The notes beneath the pieces are model-generated. The model made no database searches. It was given only the letters and a program-made list of their open reading frames with translations, and was not told where the DNA came from. The translations under genes were made by a program, and so were the position numbers. Source: JAHBVL01 sp964461025 (GTDB taxonomy: Bacteria > Chloroflexota > Chloroflexia > Thermomicrobiales > UBA6265). From it: DNA of 6,927 nt. Positions 5,071-6,927 of the stretch are shown here, piece after piece (position 1 is the first letter of the stretch; each line of letters starts with the position of its first letter). The stretch is from the NCBI GenBank assembly GCA_964461025.1, contig CAYWSE010000124.1, positions 1 to 6,927 on the forward strand, in the 5' to 3' direction.

Positions 5071-6767
5071 CAGAAGCCCGAACCTTCTCCAATAGACACC
5101 CGATCGAGATAGAGAACACCGAGCGGCGTGACCACCAGGTCGTGCACCCAGGGTTTTACCAGCGTGTAGGCGACATCGTAGAAGAATGGCACAACAACGG
5201 CATCGTCCATGAGAAGCTGATTCGCCTCGCTGTACAGTGTCTGCCGCACCTCGGGATCGACTTCATGAGCGGCTCGATCGAGCAATGCGTCGAACTCCTC
5301 GTTGTGATAGTCGATGTAGTTGTCCGACGACTGACTGCCAAAAAGCGTCAACAGAAAGCTTTCGGGATCGGGATAGTCTGCTCCCCAATAGAGCAAATAG
5401 GCGGGGTACTCGCGATTCTGCAATCCGCGCAGATAGCTCACCCAATCGACGAAAACGACATCGACCTGCAGTCCAAGATCGGCCTCGATCGCATCCCGGA
5501 AGGATTCCGCTCGCACCGAGGCAGAGGAGTAAATGGTGATTGGAGGCACGTTTTCAGCCGATCCGTAGCTCGACTGGACGATGAGCTGGCGCGCTCGTTC
5601 GAGGTCTGGTGAGGCCTCGACTGCCCATGATTCCATGCCGAGCATGCCGTCGGGAATGATCCCTTCCGCGGGCTGCACTCGGCCATTCAGCGAGACAGTG
5701 GCGACGCGGTCGCGAAGAAATCCGAGCGCCAGTGCCTGCCGAATGAGGGGATCGTCGAATGGCTCGACATCGGAGCGAAATGCGATGTACTCGACGGTGA
5801 ACAGCGGGGAAACCGTCACTTCTGTCGCGAAGGCGCTCTGCGGATCGGTGATCCGTTCGATGTTCTGGGCATCAACGCCTGTGAAATCGATCTCGTTCGA
5901 TTCATAGAGATTGAGCGCGCCAAAGGCTGCCGGACCGATGCGAACGTCGATCTCCGAGACCAGGGCACGGCCGAGGACATAGTGGTCGTTGGCGACCAGG
6001 ACGATCTTCGAATCGGCGACGAATTGGCTGATGGCGAACGGCCCGGACGCGTTCGGCGATTGCCACCATGTCTCACCGAGGGTCATGTCCCCCCGATCGA
6101 CGATCGAACCTGGCGCCGAGGCGAGTCGCATCAGAAAGGTCGAGCGGGGTGTGGCGAGCGTGATCTGCACCGTTTGCGGATCGGTCGCAACGATGCCTTC
6201 CAGAGTGTCGGCATTCCCAGACAGCATTGCCTCAGCACCGACGATGTCGGAGAGAAAGGTCGGTCCGGACAGCGCGCCCGCGTCCCCCGAAGCGACATCT
6301 GGATCGAACGACCGGCTCAGCGAATAGACCACGTCGTCCGCGCTGATCTGGCGGCCATCGAAGAAGCGGGCGTTTTCATCGAGGTGGAAGGTGTAGACGT
6401 GTCCGTCGTCGGAAATCTCATACGACCTGGCCACTGCTGGCACTGGCTCGAGTTTGTCATCGAACCGAACGAGTCCGGCGAAGAGCTGTCGAACGAGGAA
6501 CATCTGGCTGAGATCGCGAACCAGGGCCGGATCAAGCGACACGAGCTCCACGGGACCGGTGATTCGGAGCCGGTCGGTTTCCCCGCTCTCGACAATGAAT
6601 GGTCCTCCGGTACCATCCTGCGCATCTTGCCGTTCAGTCGAGGCGCCAGGATTCCCGGCAACAGCGAAGACCGTTTGACCACCCGAAGTCGCGAGGGGGC
6701 TCAGGAGAAGCAGGAGGAGGATGAGAACCGACAGGGGTGTTCGGATTGAGGAGAGCGATCGCGTCAT
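5070..6767 (-). CDS. ABC transporter substrate-binding protein, SBP_bac_5 (peptide/nickel) family
   Basis: This exported receptor would capture oligopeptides or similar solutes for an ABC importer. The chosen start, ATG 6767, gives a textbook signal peptide: MTRSLSSIRT followed by a leucine-rich core at 11-27 and a possible cleavage site near 27-37. Open frame exists upstream to 6893 but would bury the signal peptide. Mature-protein hallmarks of the family include PALVRDLSQMFLVRQLFAGLVRFD at 80-103 (partner of the usual 'D...NI.egL' entry motif), YTFHLDENARFFDGRQISADDVVYSL at 125-150, NASGPFAISQF at 239-249, PLIRQALALGFLRDRVA at 340-356, and LYWGADYPDPESFLLTLFGS at 459-478. The length (565) is normal. 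There is no lipobox and no cysteine in the whole protein, so lipid anchoring is unlikely. No permease or ATPase gene is present downstream; the next gene, overlapping by one base, is the GNAT gene. Confidence 0.93.
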   Translation of the reverse strand: MTRSLSSIRTPLSVLILLLLLLSPLATSGGQTVFAVAGNPGASTERQDAQDGTGGPFIVESGETDRLRITGPVELVSLDPALVRDLSQMFLVRQLFAGLVRFDDKLEPVPAVARSYEISDDGHVYTFHLDENARFFDGRQISADDVVYSLSRSFDPDVASGDAGALSGPTFLSDIVGAEAMLSGNADTLEGIVATDPQTVQITLATPRSTFLMRLASAPGSIVDRGDMTLGETWWQSPNASGPFAISQFVADSKIVLVANDHYVLGRALVSEIDVRIGPAAFGALNLYESNEIDFTGVDAQNIERITDPQSAFATEVTVSPLFTVEYIAFRSDVEPFDDPLIRQALALGFLRDRVATVSLNGRVQPAEGIIPDGMLGMESWAVEASPDLERARQLIVQSSYGSAENVPPITIYSSASVRAESFRDAIEADLGLQVDVVFVDWVSYLRGLQNREYPAYLLYWGADYPDPESFLLTLFGSQSSDNYIDYHNEEFDALLDRAAHEVDPEVRQTLYSEANQLLMDDAVVVPFFYDVAYTLVKPWVHDLVVTPLGVLYLDRVSIGEGSGF

Positions 6768-6773
6768 GTGGTG

Positions 6774-6779
6774 ATTGTA
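6774..6779 (-). promoter_or_regulatory. Possible -10 element (TACAAT) for the substrate-binding protein gene
   Basis: The minus strand reads TACAAT six nt before the ATG at 6767, and no Shine-Dalgarno sequence is seen between it and the ATG. If used, transcription would begin at or near the start codon, giving a leaderless mRNA. The -35 region 17 bp upstream (TGGTGT) is poor, so this is tentative. Confidence 0.3.
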
Positions 6780-6927
6780 GTGATCCGGTTCGAAGTACAC
6801 CAGAGGGCGCAATGCCGTGCGTGGCCCTGGGGCGCGATGCCTCGCAGGAATTGAGAGTCGTCTGGGAGGCGCCAGGCGCACCGCTGTGCGCACTGAACTT
6901 TGGCACTCTTGACTAGCCGCAGATCGG
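6780..6927. other. Upstream region of the substrate-binding protein gene; nothing coding seen
   Basis: No convincing gene or RNA is seen up to the window edge. A small perfect hairpin, GCGCAC-CGCT-GTGCGC at 6876-6891, is present but has no T tract on either side, so it does not look like a terminator. It could be an operator or chance. Confidence 0.4.

Noticed and set aside
5982..6749. Plus-strand open frame of 255 codons inside the substrate-binding protein gene
   Set aside because: It is antisense to a well-supported SBP_bac_5 gene and has no recognisable motif.
6768..6893. N-terminal extension of the substrate-binding protein to GTG 6893
   Set aside because: It would place about 40 Arg/Pro-rich residues before a clear signal peptide, which is not expected for an exported protein.

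Overview
The window is a moderately GC-rich bacterial chromosome segment made mostly of ordinary housekeeping genes. Protein style (GNAT, SBP_bac_5 and small class I methyltransferase genes, tightly packed around smpB and aroC) is reminiscent of Chloroflexota, perhaps Thermomicrobia-like. That placement is an impression from the proteins, not a measured result.

Layout. Positions 1-347 look like accessory or decayed DNA: a 12-bp tandem repeat at the window edge, then the C-terminal half of a VapC-type PIN toxin with no intact N-terminus. Positions 374-805 hold a complete one-piece tmRNA gene (ssrA, minus strand). It has an extended -10 promoter, a PK1 pseudoknot, a short tag reading frame ending in LAA, and a rho-independent terminator. 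An uncharacterised multi-spanning membrane protein (1028-1738, plus) ends 3 bp from the stop codon of smpB (1742-2224, minus), the protein partner of tmRNA. A class I SAM-dependent methyltransferase (about 2278-3066, plus) diverges from smpB and ends 6 bp from the stop of aroC. The remaining genes run on the minus strand in the order substrate-binding protein (6767 to 5070), GNAT protein (5070 to 4213) and chorismate synthase aroC (4164 to 3073). The first two overlap by one base (TGATG), and aroC follows after 48 bp, so the three may form an operon.

Functionally, ssrA and smpB together make the trans-translation ribosome-rescue system. They lie within about 1 kb of each other, in the same direction, but are split by an opposing membrane-protein gene. 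aroC supplies chorismate for aromatic compounds. The substrate-binding protein is an exported peptide or nickel-type ABC receptor without a visible lipobox and without a permease in this window. I see no clear evidence of a new multi-gene defence or biosynthetic system. The most interesting items are the tmRNA tag, the split ssrA/smpB locus, the unknown membrane protein, and the toxin relic and repeats next to the tmRNA 3' end.
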